Source: Corylus avellana
Taxonomy: Eukaryota > Streptophyta > Magnoliopsida > Fagales > Betulaceae
NCBI RefSeq assembly: GCF_901000735.1
Contig: NC_081541.1
Coordinates: 3,217,021-3,281,020 of the forward strand
Direction: 5' to 3'
DNA: 64,000 bases
The translations under genes were made by a program, and so were the position numbers. Within the stretch, counting starts at the first letter, position 1, and every line of letters begins with the position of its first letter. The notes under the pieces were generated by a model. The model saw only the letters and a program-made list of their open reading frames with translations, was not told the DNA's origin and did no database searches. Shown one piece after another: positions 1 to 11,834 of the stretch.

Positions 1-501
1 ATATATATCAATCTTACTTGATCTCATGACACCAATGCTTTCTTTATGATAGATGACAAGCGCTTGGACAAATATGAGCATTGCAATCATACATAGGGAT
101 ATAGAGAGGGAGTGGGAGAATCAGGGTGGAGTTATGTGTATTATTTATTATTATTGGAGATTCTTGCTCAATCTCAGAAGATCTATACATCTGCTAAAAT
201 TCTGGAGAGGATGAGGAGATCAAATTTTATTTCAATATTATTATAGCATTGGAGCATCTTGGAGCAAATGAGCAATGGAGCTTGTGGAGCACGGCTCACC
301 TCGAGGATTGCTCTCTTGGTTTGCTTCATTGTTTTGGTTTTGCTTTATTTTTTATATCATCAACAGAGTACATGCTGATGATATTTGGACATCACAATAT
401 AGAAAGACTTTATAGAAGTTTAGAGATTGGTTCTTTATTTGTGACATTTCATTTATCTATGCAGCAAGTAATCTGGACTATACAATCTTCGGGTGTCAGA
501 T
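1..501. other. Upstream region and 5' UTR of the SR-protein gene
   Basis: No gene is recognised here. The stretch is AT-rich and leads into the start codon of the SR-protein gene at 502. A short open frame at 249-572 runs through the start region in another frame and has no family resemblance. The sequence does not fix the transcription start, and I could not locate a TATA box with confidence. Confidence 0.4.
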
Positions 502-3500
502 ATGAGTGGTCGTTTTTCTCGCACAATTTATGTTGGCAACCTGCCCTCAGATATAAGAGAATGGGAAATTGAAGATCTATTCTACAAGGTCTGATTGGAT
601 TTTTTTTTTTTTTGATATTAGTTTTTGGGGGTAATTGAGTGTATGCTTCATTAGTTTTGGGGTGAATTGTCTGTGTCCTCTGATGTTTCTCATATAAAGC
701 TTCAGAAGTAACCATTTAGATGGCGTTCCTGTTAAATTAATTCCCATACATAAAATCATTGTGATTTGAAACCTTTTTAGTTTCTGAATTTCTGCGTGGG
801 AGCATTAGCATAACGTTCATATGTTTTTATATGTTAGAATTAGTACCATCTTAGGATTTTGATTACTGAGAGAGAACTGAATGCTTATGCTTTTGAGCTT
901 TCGTGGTAAATCTCTCCATTCTGGTTGTGTCGGCCATTTTTAGCCTTTGATCCAAAATATGTTTTTTATTTTTTTATTTTTTAAGGAACAATTTAAATAT
1001 ATGTTATTGGTTATGGTTCTTCATGGCTGTGTGCTAAAGTATGGCTGCTTACTGATTGTACTGGCTTACCTCTATGATGTTGATTTTCCCTTTGCAGTAT
1101 GGCCGTATATTAGATGTTGAATTGAAGATTCCACCTCGCCCTCCATGTTATTGTTTTGTGGAGGTACTCTTTGTACATTGATTTTTGCTTGGATTTATTT
1201 AAAATATAATATCAATCTTCAACTATTTTTTGTTTATTTTGTTATTAGTTTGATAATGCTAGAGATGCGGAAGATGCAATTAGGGGTCGTGACGGCTATA
1301 ACTTTGATGGTTGTCGTTTAAGGGTAATATGCGTCACCAATTAGTTTTTCGGGGTACTTTGCTTGCTTTCTCATTTGCTTAATTTCTCATTCGTTCTTTA
1401 TGCAGGTTGAACTTGCCCATGGTGGTAGTGGTAGAGGGCCATCCTCAAGTGATCGTCGTGGTGGCTATGGTGGTGGTGGTGGTGGGGGGGTGGGGGGTGG
1501 TGGTGGTGGTGGGGGTGGTGGGATCTCACGCCATTCTGAATATCGAGGTGCATCAATTAGGAGACTTTTTTTTTTTTTTTACCAGAAGGGTTTCGGAGAC
1601 TGGTTAGAATATTGATATCTTTTCATTTAGTTTGTTTCAGTTATACTTTAATAGCTCATGCATATTTGTGTTTGGCTTACAGTTATTGTTCGTGGGCTCC
1701 CTTCTTCTGCTTCCTGGCAAGATTTGAAGGTGTGGAAATTTTTATACTTACAAGCATCTTGCAGAATTTTTTCTTCCATGCTGCTATATGGCCAACTTTT
1801 TTTGTAAACTGGTTTCAGGATCATATGCGAAAAGCTGGTGATGTATGTTTTGCTGAGGTATCTCGTGATGCTGAAGGTATGCATTTATGTAAAATATGTC
1901 CATTAACTGTTTGGTATTATACTTAGCAATCAATGTCCATTTGATACTTGGTTTACACGAGTTGGCTTGACATTTTCTTTTCCTCTTTCTGTGAGGAGGC
2001 AAGGGAATGCATATTTGCTTTAGATTGGAAAAAAACCGTTGGGGACTTTCCTCGTTATGTTTGTTGAGAAATGCAATGGAAAGATCAGCACAACTCATAA
2101 TTTATTGAGAAAAATCAATACTCGTGTCCTATGAAATATGGTTTGCGTTTGGCGGGTTGATGCCATTTTCAGCTGTCAGTGCAACTAAAGCACAAAAACT
2201 GGATATTGGAGGTTTCTGGTGCATATTTATTTATGAGTATAGCTCCTCAAGTTGCCTATATTTATCTATACCTTCTAATTATTATATATTTTCCTGTATC
2301 AAATCTGTCTAATTTTTTTGGGCGGAAATGAAAAGGTAGCAATAGTTGTGACTGATTTTCCATTGCTAAAGCATAATGTATCTGATACAAACTCTTCGTG
2401 ATACTGATTAAATGATTACATTTGACTTCTTAAAAGTTTCTCATGCAAGCCTGGTAGCAATGCCATTCATTCTCCCACTGAATTGACATGGTTAATGATA
2501 TATTTCTGAATTGCTAACCGTATTGAAATGCTCTCTCCAGGGACATTTGGCGTTGTTGATTACAATAATTATGATGACATGAAATATGCTGTAAGTTGCT
2601 GAGCGAAAGTACTTGATTTGGTGTAATTGTGCTTCAATATAATATGACAGCTGATATGTTGTCGGCTTTTCAGATTCGGAAACTTGATGACACTGAATTC
2701 AGAAACCCTTGGGCAAGAGCTTATATCCGGGTAACCTTTTCTTTCTATCATTTTGATAATTTAGTAGGATAATTATTAGGCTAAACTATATTTTGGATCC
2801 CTGATAGGTATGTCCCAATTTGATTCCTAAAAGTTAAAACATTCAAATTTCTTTCTGGAAAATTTTGATTTTGTTCAACGAAGTACTTCCATCTATTAGA
2901 CTAAAACGCTGTCGCAAGAGTCAATGATTTGCCAATTTGGGCAGGTCTACATTGCTCAAAATTGATACATTTTTAGGGGTGAAATTAGAACTCTTAAATC
3001 TAGAGGCTTAATTGGAACCTACCTAGTAGGTCAGGACCAAAATGTTAGCTTGCCATTAATTTATCCTTGATATTTTTATGAGTTTTTCGATTGTCTTTAA
3101 TACTTTGCTACTGTTTTTTTTTTTTTAAATTTAAAATTTTATTTTTTTAAAGAAATTACTAGGACAAGGGGAAGTTTTTCTGAGCAATCTTGAGAAATGC
3201 TCCCTTCTTACTTCAAGTTGAATAATAGATCCTACACCTTTAAAAAAAATGGAAAAGAATGCTAGATACCAAGTTCTGTTGGGAGGTGTACGGACTGTTG
3301 GATATTTTTTTTTTGGATAAGTAATAATGCATTAGAGAGCGCATTAGAGAGCGCAGAGGGATATTTAAACATGGAAGTGCTGATACTTATGGGTTGACCA
3401 AAATTTAAATGTTTTACTGGTGTTTGTTTCTACTTCAACTGGAGCAGGTGAAGAAGTACGAGGGCAGTCCTATAAGGAGCCGAAGTAGAAGCCGCAGCCG

Positions 3501-4420
3501 CAGCTGCAGCCGAAGCCGAAGCAGAAGCAGAAGTGTCAGAAGGGACCGCAGGTACTAACTTTGTCCTTCATTTTTCATTTTCGTGCCTATATCAGTATAT
3601 CTGATAATCTATGCTGTTTCTCTCTGTAGTAAATCATTGGAGCGGTCTATTTCTAGATCAGTGTCAAGATCAAGATCTGCATCTCCCGTCAAATCCTCCA
3701 GGTATCTGGGTTTTGTTACCCAGGTTCTTTTATGCTTTGGTTTTCTGGTGCTGTTTTCTTACCTATATCAATGATATTAATTTTGAAATACGCAGGCTAA
3801 GATCAAGATCAAGGTCAGGATCACCCCGCCAGGTAATTGAACTTTGGGATTGAATGATGAAATTGTAGTGTGCATGCATATTGGGACCGATATATATGTC
3901 CCATTAATGTTTAGGCCTGAAGATGTTTGTAACATCAGAAATTGGTTACCCTGGGAGTCTAGGAGCCCCAGTTTATGAAAAATGTATTCTCATTTATCAT
4001 CAGTTCTTTTTTCTTTTTTCAATTTTTCCTTCTTTCATTCAAATAAGTAGTTCCTTTCTTTTCTTTCTTATATTTTTCCCATTCTCTTGTGACAGAAGTG
4101 CTTTTGTCATTCTTGGTTCATTTTTTTCTTTTCTTTTTTTTAAATAGTGACATGATCTGTTTACCATGTTTTGGATAGAACAAGATAAATAGACAATTTC
4201 TTAAGATGTTTCTGTGTGCTGTGCTTCATTCTAAGTTCCAAGACCCATCTTCATGCTTGCTCATCAAAATACTTAACCTTCCCTAGTAATTGGAAAGTGG
4301 AAAAAAAGAGATTGCAACATTTTGTGAACCATCCTTATCATAGAAAAATAATTTAATGAAATATTCTGGATGTCTTATGTAAGCTTAATTTATTTTCAGG
4401 CACGTTCCGGTAGTGGCTGA
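502..4420 (+). CDS. SR34A-like: SR splicing factor of the SF2/ASF class, SR34a-like
   Basis: Nuclear serine/arginine-rich protein that binds exonic RNA and recruits the spliceosome. I reconstruct 12 exons: 502-588, 1098-1163, 1249-1323, 1406-1547, 1683-1729, 1819-1876, 2541-2590, 2674-2730, 3448-3551, 3630-3701, 3796-3832, 4400-4420, giving 271 aa. RRM1 starts at residue 8 ([20 protein letters not shown]). A linker with a run of ten glycines follows, then the pseudo-RRM with the invariant SWQDLKD signature at about residues 134-140, then an RS domain from about residue 203. The stretch [20 protein letters not shown] looks more like SR34a than SR34 or SR30, which is recalled family knowledge rather than an alignment. 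All introns are GT-AG. Plant SR genes are heavily alternatively spliced, so other isoforms are likely. The reading frame is intact. Confidence 0.9.
2777..3053. repeat. Degenerate terminal-inverted-repeat element in intron 8 of the SR gene
   Basis: The left end (AGGCTAAACTATATTTTGGA and onward) resembles the reverse complement of the right end near 3025-3053 (AGCTAACATTTTGGTCCTGA). The match is imperfect and I found no clear target duplication. It is probably an old MITE. Confidence 0.45.
3308..3358 (-). mobile_element. Very short LINE 3' tail, minus orientation
   Basis: Read on the minus strand the insert ends ATTATTACTTATCC followed by a poly(A), the same 3' end seen in the other LINE tails of this window. 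It is flanked by GGATATTT at 3300-3307 and 3359-3366, which I read as the target duplication. GCATTAGAGAGC is repeated in tandem inside. It lies in intron 8 of the SR gene. Confidence 0.6.
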
Positions 4421-6080
4421 TTTCCATGCAAGCGGTGTCAAAACTCATCCAGACCCATTTGGTAGAGTTTGAGGGGAAAGCTATTATTAGATTTTTTAGT
4501 GGTCTTAATAGGTGGAATGTGAACAACTTGATTTGTCTTGAAATATGTAGCACTTCAAATTGGTTATATCCCCCTTTTCTTTTAACTTAAGCTACAGTCT
4601 GCGAGGTGTGTTGAGTAGCAACTGAGGCTACTATCTTGGGAGATTTGTGACTTTTTACGTATTATGCATTGCACTTTTGTTTGGTTTTGAAGTAAAAAAT
4701 GTGTCTTTTTAAATAATGCAGGATGTGGCATATTCGGTGAATTTTAACATATGATTTGTATGAAGTGCATCCTTTTTTCATTTGATATTTTTCTTCCCTT
4801 GAAAAGATCTTTAGATATGTATCGTTTACCATGCCTGCCACAATAAGCACTGTTGGCAGCTTTTTTGCATGCTTCTTCCATTTTTGGGACTGTGGAATGG
4901 ATTGCAGCTTTTTTGTTCATTCACGCCGGTGTGCCCTAGCACTACTCTTTTCTTAGGGTGCAACGGTTTGCTGTTGTAGTTCTTGTTTCACTCATCTATT
5001 AAAAAAAAAAAAGGTCATGGGAGGATGTGTTTCTTACTCTTTATCTATTGGAGAAAGGAATCTCACGTCAAAGTGCCTTTGATTTGACAAGGCCCAAGCT
5101 AGCCTCATGTTTCCAAGTCTTGTATTATTTTATTTTTGACAAATGCTACACTTTTCAAATTCTTTTTACCAAATGATGTGTTGTAATTTTATGTAATATA
5201 TTGTTTCGAGAAATGTGTCACTATCTCATGAGATTGTAACATATTATTGGAGAGTAAATTTTGAAGAAATTTGTAGTATTTTTTTTTTTCTTCTGGCTAT
5301 GTTTACTCTGGAACTTAAAAGTCTTCCACAATTCCTTGTATTTATTTATTTTTTCTCCAGTTTCTCTTCATGGGATTTGGGGCTCCAAATATTTAGATGG
5401 CTGTAGGGCCCAAGGATTAGGGCAAAAGTTTTGCTAGCGATAGCAAATTTATGACTCAGCCAATCTGTTATCCACGAGCCTGGGAGACACTAATGGGCAT
5501 AAAAATCTAGGGGTTTCTAATCTTGTGCAATTTTAGCGAATAATGCAGGCCTAAGGCAAGGGTTGTACGAAAAAATACATCAAAAACTATTTTGCAGATA
5601 GCTCATTATCGGATGCATTATCGGTCGTTATCGGATGCATTGTAGCTGATTTATTGTAGAACTTTGCGTTCATAGCTAAAGAGAATCCTATAAAATCTTG
5701 GGATTTGTACTTCTCATTAAAGGAGATTTTGATGGATATAGTTATTCATTTAGTAGCTTATTTGAATGAGATTTATTCTCGACATTTGTATATGTAAATG
5801 TATATATTGAATTTTGGTGTGAGTATATGTAGCTTAACGTTTCACATTAAACTCTGCTAAATTGGCACTATATATAACCCACTTCAGGCCAGTTTAAAAC
5901 ACATTGAAATTCTGTCTTCTTATATCTCTCTCAAAATCCTTTTGCAGTTATAAAATCTGTGTTCTTTCCTCGTTAGAATAAAAATTTTGAGGGTGTTATG
6001 GTTTGGTTTTATTTTGTACAAAACACAATCAAACTTTATAAGTTTTTTGAGCTCCATGTATCACGTTATGCACTAATTGA
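4421..6080. other. 3' UTR of the SR gene and intergenic DNA
   Basis: The first few hundred bases are probably the SR-gene 3' UTR. The rest is AT-rich intergenic sequence. TTATCGGATGCATT occurs twice at about 5606-5641. I see no coding evidence. Confidence 0.4.
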
Positions 6081-7214
6081 TAGGGGTGGGCAAAAACCCG
6101 CCCAACCACAGACCCGCCCCGTCCCGCCCCGCCCCGCCCCGTCCGGGTTTAATGTTTATTTTCGCGGGTTCGGGTTGAGAATATCCAACCCGTGCGGGGC
6201 GGGGCGGGTTTCGGGTTTACTAAAATTTTCTATGCGGGTACCCGCCCCGACCCGCTCCTACCCGCAGGTCCTAAAACACAAAAAGAAAACCCTAGACTTA
6301 CCCATAACCCATTCGATTTCGGCACCTAGCACTCAAGTTCTCAACACTCAACACACAACCCGACAGCCGCACCGCACGGTGCCACGGTCAGCACCTTGAT
6401 GCAGGCTCTCGATCTCTCATCAGAAATCAGAAATAAGAAATGATTTGATGAAGGCTCTCGATCTCTCATCAGAAATCAGAAATAAGAAATGATGATTTGG
6501 AGGCTATGGTGGAATTCATATCACTGGTCCACTAGATGAAGAAGAAGAGAAACAAGAAGAAGAAAGCTTTGAAGAGTTACCCAGTAAAAGTCGTAGCAAT
6601 TTTTTTCTTTTTCTAGAAGATAGGTACAAAGGTCCTTTTTATTTTTAGCCTTTGGATCATTTCCTTTAAATCCTAACCATAGAAATCTTATCACCAACTT
6701 GAGCTGCAAAGCTCTTTTTTCTAGGAGATTGGTACAAAGCTCTTTTTATTTCTAGCCTTTGGATCATTTTCTTTAAATCCTAACCGTAGAATTCTCATCA
6801 CCAACTTGAGCTGTCATCCATTACCACGTAAGGTTGTCATCCTGACTCATCCAGCAGCCCATCATCTCAATTCTCATCTTGAAGAAGCAGCGCTCTAGTT
6901 TGTGATACTCAGCACCTTGAAGGCTCTCGATCTCGCATCTCACTCTCGCCTCTCGATCCTCTCGGCTCTTGATCTCTCATCTCACTCAGTCACTCACGCG
7001 TCTCGATCTCTCACTCTCACCTCTTTATCAACCCCGACCCGACCCGCAAACCCGCAAAACCCGCACTTAGTTAACCCGCACTGCAAATACCCGACCCGCG
7101 CGGATCTTGGTCATTGGGCTCGGGTGGCGGGTTGGAAAATCCCAAACCCTCAAGGTGCGGGGCGGGTGGGAAAAAACCCAATACCCGCCCCGCCCCGACC
7201 CGTGCCCAGCCCTA
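6081..7214. mobile_element. Non-autonomous hAT-type DNA transposon, 1134 bp
   Basis: The terminal inverted repeats are TAGGGGTGGGCA on the left and TAGGGCTGGGCA on the right (reverse complement). Both sides carry a perfect 8-bp target duplication, CTAATTGA, at 6073-6080 and 7215-7222. An 8-bp duplication is the hAT hallmark. Subterminal regions are dense in CCCGCC/GGGCGGG words, which fits the subterminal repeats hAT transposases bind. No transposase frame is present, so it depends on a partner. Two internal stretches are duplicated: about 6403-6490 (a 46-bp unit twice) and about 6613-6705 versus 6719-6813. The open frames covering the GC-rich ends are compositional. Confidence 0.9.
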
Positions 7215-7222
7215 CTAATTGA

Positions 7223-7874
7223 TCATAATTGGTCGGGGCAAATAACTTCTTATAGAAAACGACTTTGTAATTTATTTTTTATTTTAGATTTGTGTAATAA
7301 CAATTTGAGAATGTTGGTGAATGATATATATATATTTTTGGAGGAGTTTCTTTCTTGTTTGAAAAAGTATTTTGATGTGATGTAAATGTGAAAACTATTT
7401 TTTTTAAAGTACTTTATATTTTGAATTGCTTGTTAATATTTTTGTTTTAAGAATATAAAATAAAAGACATACAATTTTTTTTTTTTTTTTTTAACAAACA
7501 TACTGCTTTTTCAGTCTATTTATTGTAAATTTAATAGTGAATCAATTAAATATTTAATGTCCACCAAAATACTATTTTCTTTTTTTTTTTATGCTTGGTA
7601 ATCCTTCTTCAGCCCCTAGATAAAAAGTTGATTTTTTTTTTTAATATTTCTAAAAACCCTTGTTTTTAATATTTATGTGCACTTTTTTTTTTTTTTTTCC
7701 CTATGGTTTCACTTAATACTTTTCATTTTCATATTCCTATACTCCAAAATAAAATATTAATCATAGAAATTATTGAACACCAAAACAAGTCCTCTTTAAG
7801 AGAGTACGAAGAAAAAGATAAGTTCTCTGAACAGAGGGTCCTAAAACCCTAGAAAGAAGGAAAGTGGTGGAGAA
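7223..7874. promoter_or_regulatory. Upstream region of the S11 gene with a telo-box
   Basis: AT-rich, with several poly(T) runs. AAACCCTA at 7844-7851, about 25 bp before the start codon, matches the telo-box commonly found in promoters and leaders of plant ribosomal-protein genes. I did not identify a TATA box. Confidence 0.5.
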
Positions 7875-9536
7875 ATGTACGGATATTCGCTCTCTTCTTC
7901 CATTCGTAGCCGAGCTACGGTTCGTTCTCTGATTTCTCTCTTTGGGGCCAAGCCCGTATCGCTTCTACGATGCTATGGCGGCTTTGGCCAGCTCAGTGCT
8001 GCCCCGAGATTGGAAGAAGCCAAGCCATTCTCTACAGATACGCCACGAGTAGCACACGGTGAGATTACGCTCTACTTTTCGTCCTTTGGGTTTGACGGGG
8101 AATTCGTTTTTTTACGACTGAATATGTTGATCTCTCCTAGTCCTGTTGGTTTCGTTTGGGTTTATGCGCTGTTTGGTTACTGAGAAATTGTAGAAATGGA
8201 TTTAATCTAAAGTTTGAATCAACCTCAGATCCTTTTGTTATTTTTTTGGGATACAGTTTTACTCTCTCTATGTGCTAAAATATATTTGGATTTGATTTAA
8301 ACTTTCTCTCGGGCTTGGTTATATGCTTGGTTTTATAGCTTCATAGCATCGGTATTGTTTTGGAGAATTTGACCTTGATCATTCAGTTTAATGTCAGAAG
8401 TAGAGGAATTAGTTGTGGAGGTAATGTCATGTTGTACTTGGCCTAATTAGTTATAGAATGTAGGGATCTGCATTTGGTCCGATGTTGTACTTGAGGCTTT
8501 TTGTCTTCTTTTTGGATGTTATTTGGACTAGTTTTTGTACTCAGGCCTATGTAATAGCGTAGTTCAGGTCTATGTATATGGCTGCAACTTTTCGTTTGAC
8601 TGAAAAAGTCCCTGATCTGGGTTCGTTTGAACCTGCCCTTTTAGTCTGTTAGACAAAGTACTAATCATATGATGCAGTTGCTGTGGTTGATATAAGCAAG
8701 AAAGGGCAGATTTGTTTGAATTTTTTAAACTAATTTGACCAGAAATGTTCGTCTGACTAGCTAATGAAAAGAGAACCAAGTTTGATTTGCAAAGCAACCT
8801 GTAATTGGTAAACTTTTCATTTGTGAGTTGAATAACCATATTAAATACTTTTGTTAGTGATGTAAACATTTTCGGTTTCGTAGGTTCCGTCAAGAGTATT
8901 TGTGGTGGTTCTCATTCTTGTGAGAATTGTGCAAGAGGAGGATTTGCCAGAATTTCTGGGCCGAGTTTTGGTTTGATGAATGCAAGAAAGAGTTTCTCTG
9001 CTCCCTATGCTTTGAGTTTTCGGAGCTGCATATTTTCTTCCAGTGGAAACAATACTGATACTGGGGGGAATTCTAGGTCCATGAACTTTGTTAGGGGAAT
9101 TATAGAGGGAGATGGGAAGGACTTCATGGGGGGTCCTCTACATTCTCGATACAATGTAGAGCAAAATGCTGATATTGTCCACATAAAGCTGCTCCGTAAC
9201 AATACTTTTGTTACAGTGACGGATTCTAAAGGGAACACGAAATGCAAGGCCTCGGCGGGATGTGTGCCTGAAATGAAAGGGGGAGCTAAACTGTCTCGAT
9301 ATGCTGCTGAAGCAACTTCGGAACATGTGGGACGAATGTCGCGAAGTATGGGGTTGAAATCAGTTGTAATGAAGGTGAAAGGGTTTACTTATTTTAAAAA
9401 GAAAAGGCAAGCAATCATGAGCTGGAGAGAGGGATTCACTAATTCTCGAGCGGATCAGAATCCAATTGTATTCGTTGAAGATACAACTCGTCGTCCTCAT
9501 AATGGCTGTCGGCTCCCAAAAAAGCGCCGTATTTAG
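7875..9536 (+). CDS. RPS11 (NFD3-like): Mitochondrial ribosomal protein S11 (uS11m), nuclear-encoded
   Basis: Component of the small mitoribosomal subunit, at the platform near the mRNA exit. Two exons, 7875-8058 and 8884-9536 (phase 1 junction), encode 278 aa. Exon 1 supplies a Ser/Arg-rich presequence (MYGYSLSSSIRSRATVRSLI) typical of mitochondrial import. The C-terminal part of exon 2 is the S11 fold: FVTVTDSKGNTKCKASAGCV, then a conserved central helix region, then VFVEDTTRRPHNGCRLPKKR and the terminal arginine-rich end. The second exon also contains an in-frame ATG at 8976, but the upstream exon joins in frame without stops and gives the expected presequence, so I choose 7875. The closest Arabidopsis counterpart I recall is NFD3. 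Confidence 0.9.
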
Positions 9537-10639
9537 ACAGTGGTAGTCTGGATGGCGAATGTTGACAGAGCATTAGGATAAGGAATTTGTCCAGTACTAG
9601 CTGAACTTAGTGGTGCAAATAAACTTATGCAATATCTCGTGGATGTACTTCTTTTGTTCCAAGATTGATTTCATTTTGATTTAGATGAAAAATTGACATC
9701 ACCTGTTTAGTTTACCTGAAGTCATTTGTCTTACTCATATGATAATGTGGTTGATGAGAATTTTCTGTGACAATATTAGTGCTGGAGGATTGTTCTTCTT
9801 CTTTGATAGTGGTTGGAGCTTCTATTGGGATGCTATCACGTTACTCCTCTTTCCTGCTGATAAAATCTTTAATGATTCTGAAGTCTCGATAGAAGATAGA
9901 TACGGTAAATTCTGTTGCTGAAGTGTTTATGCTTCACGGTAGATTTGATACGAGTCATGATTTATGCTGCTGAGTTATGCCACTCGTGTGGAAGAGGTGA
10001 AATGAACAATCTTTGTTTCTGCCAAGATTATCATTTGAATTCTTTTCCTTCCAATTTTTGTGCGTCTCATTGGAAGAGGTGGACGCATTGAGCGTCTCAA
10101 GAAACTAAACCAGAGAAATCTCTCTCTCAGGAGTATGAGACTCATGTCCATTATCCTTACCCACAACATTTTCTTTACTATGTCGACTGTAGTTAAAACA
10201 GTGACTGCGGTTTTCTATACTTTGCGTCAAGCTATCTTTATCTTTCTTATTTAATATTTCATGGAAATCCAAATCTCCCACAATTTGTTGTTTGAATTAT
10301 TAATAATTCGGGTAACAAATATAAAAGAATCGTTATAGAACTCAGTTACCCGAATAAGTAGGTGGGCAACCCAAAACTTACTTGAACAAGGAAATGTGGG
10401 CGAATAACAAGGAAATTTGGGTCATTCCTGCTGACAATTAGGCTCGAGGGAAGATGTGAACTCCATATTAAATCTTTAATGTTTGTTACAATTCAGACAA
10501 CAACATTACTAATAATTTATACTCTCATGTTGACAGAGTGCTATTACGCCTAGGGGGTAGTAGTAGTAGTATAGAGCTTCTAGTTTCCCACAAGTAAAAG
10601 CGTTGAAAAAAGGCCAACGAAAAATATAGATGATCCAAT
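9537..10639. other. 3' UTR of S11 and intergenic DNA
   Basis: No protein family was recognised on either strand. The first 200 bp or so is probably 3' UTR. The rest is AT-rich with only short open frames. Confidence 0.4.
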
Positions 10640-10737
10640 ACAACAAAAAACAGACCAAAAGCCTATTTATTCGATCTGATGAATACTACAGAAAAAGCCC
10701 AAAACAAATCCAAGCCAAGTAGGTAATCTACGATCAT
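10640..10737 (+). repeat. Segment resembling the leader/promoter of the P1 ribosomal-protein gene
   Basis: The order of words AGCCTATTTATTC, CTACAGAAAAAGC, AGCCAA, GTAGGT and ATCTAC is shared with 29390-29487, just upstream of the P1 gene, in the same orientation. It has several mismatches and small indels. It sits directly beside a dead copia fragment, so retrotransposition or a common repeat could explain it. Confidence 0.55.
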
Positions 10738-10772
10738 AATATGAAATATATGACCGTGTGATTGTCAAATAC

Positions 10773-11026
10773 ATGCAAAAATGCATTGTTTACATCTAAT
10801 TGATGGAGATGCCAACCATTAATGGATGCAATGGAAAGGAGTACTCTTACAGTGGTAAGCTTAGCCACAGGAGAAAAGGTATCATAATATTCTAAACATT
10901 CTCTTTGAGTGTGTCCTTTTACCACTAACCTAGCCTTATATCTCTCCAGTTCACCATTTGCGTGTTTGATCTTATACACTCACTTGCAGCCAATTAGATG
11001 CTTGTCCAAGTATGGTTTGCTTCAAG
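10773..11026 (-). pseudogene. Ty1-copia reverse-transcriptase fragment
   Basis: Translation on the minus strand gives the N-terminal part of the copia RT domain: KHLIGCK, a stop, [40 protein letters not shown] and [15 protein letters not shown]. The expected Trp after IGCK is a TGA at 10980-10982, consistent with TGG to TGA decay. Nothing recognisable follows NNAFLH, so the YVDD catalytic region is missing, and I saw no flanking LTRs. It is an old, isolated fragment. Confidence 0.88.
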
Positions 11027-11834
11027 TGCACTCTTTTTCTTAGCAAATCCAGCAATACGAGGGGATTGGGATTGGGATTGGTTCAACTTGTCCGAGTTCC
11101 CAATGAGAGAGGGTTTCAATGGGGTTCATAAGCAGCCCGACACCTATTTAGATAGGTATACTCCGACTTCTTTCAATTAAGTACCCGAATTGACGGCAAT
11201 TCAAACCTAATCCAATATAAGGTTAACAATTAGAAATTTGTGGAGTATTTATAGACCGTAAAAAGCATTATACCCCATAAGTTCCACAAAATTTGAATGT
11301 TCCTTAAAATTTGCCATGGAGGAACCCATCCGTTGGGTAACTATTATAGTGCAATGGATTTAGGAAGTACAGTTGAGTCACAAAGCCAGAGGAAATAGCT
11401 GAAAATTTTAAAAGTTTCTAAAAGTGACTGGTTTTAAGTACAGTAGGGACTTCCAACTACCTTTTCTTTTAGTAATGAGAAACTTAATGCTTATTTTTCA
11501 ATTTTGAACTCTAAGGGCATAAAGAGTTGGTTGTGGTCTAGTTGTTTGAAAGACCCTTTTCTCCTCCTCTTATCATGTGTGTTTCTTTAGACAATTAGTC
11601 AAAACAGTTACTAAGATTGATTACATTACACTAAGACATTAATTTATTATGGCACGTTTAATTTAGAAATAATGTTAAAAACTACACTTTTATCCCACAA
11701 CTATTTTATTTTGCTGATTGACAAACCAGTGCCAATTAGCCTCGCTTAAAAATAAAAAATTTAAAGGTTGATTGTGCATTTGGAGATTCCAAATTCACAT
11801 TGATAATTGAAGCTCCAATGTTATGTGACTTCAG

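Noticed and set aside
5998..6399. 133-residue open frame over the left end of the hAT element
   Set aside because: It is produced by the CCCGCC-rich subterminal repeats and runs from intergenic DNA into the transposon. The Pro/Arg/Gly composition has no family resemblance.
9005..9326. Minus-strand open frames opposite the S11 exon
   Set aside because: They are antisense shadows of a well-supported ribosomal-protein exon.
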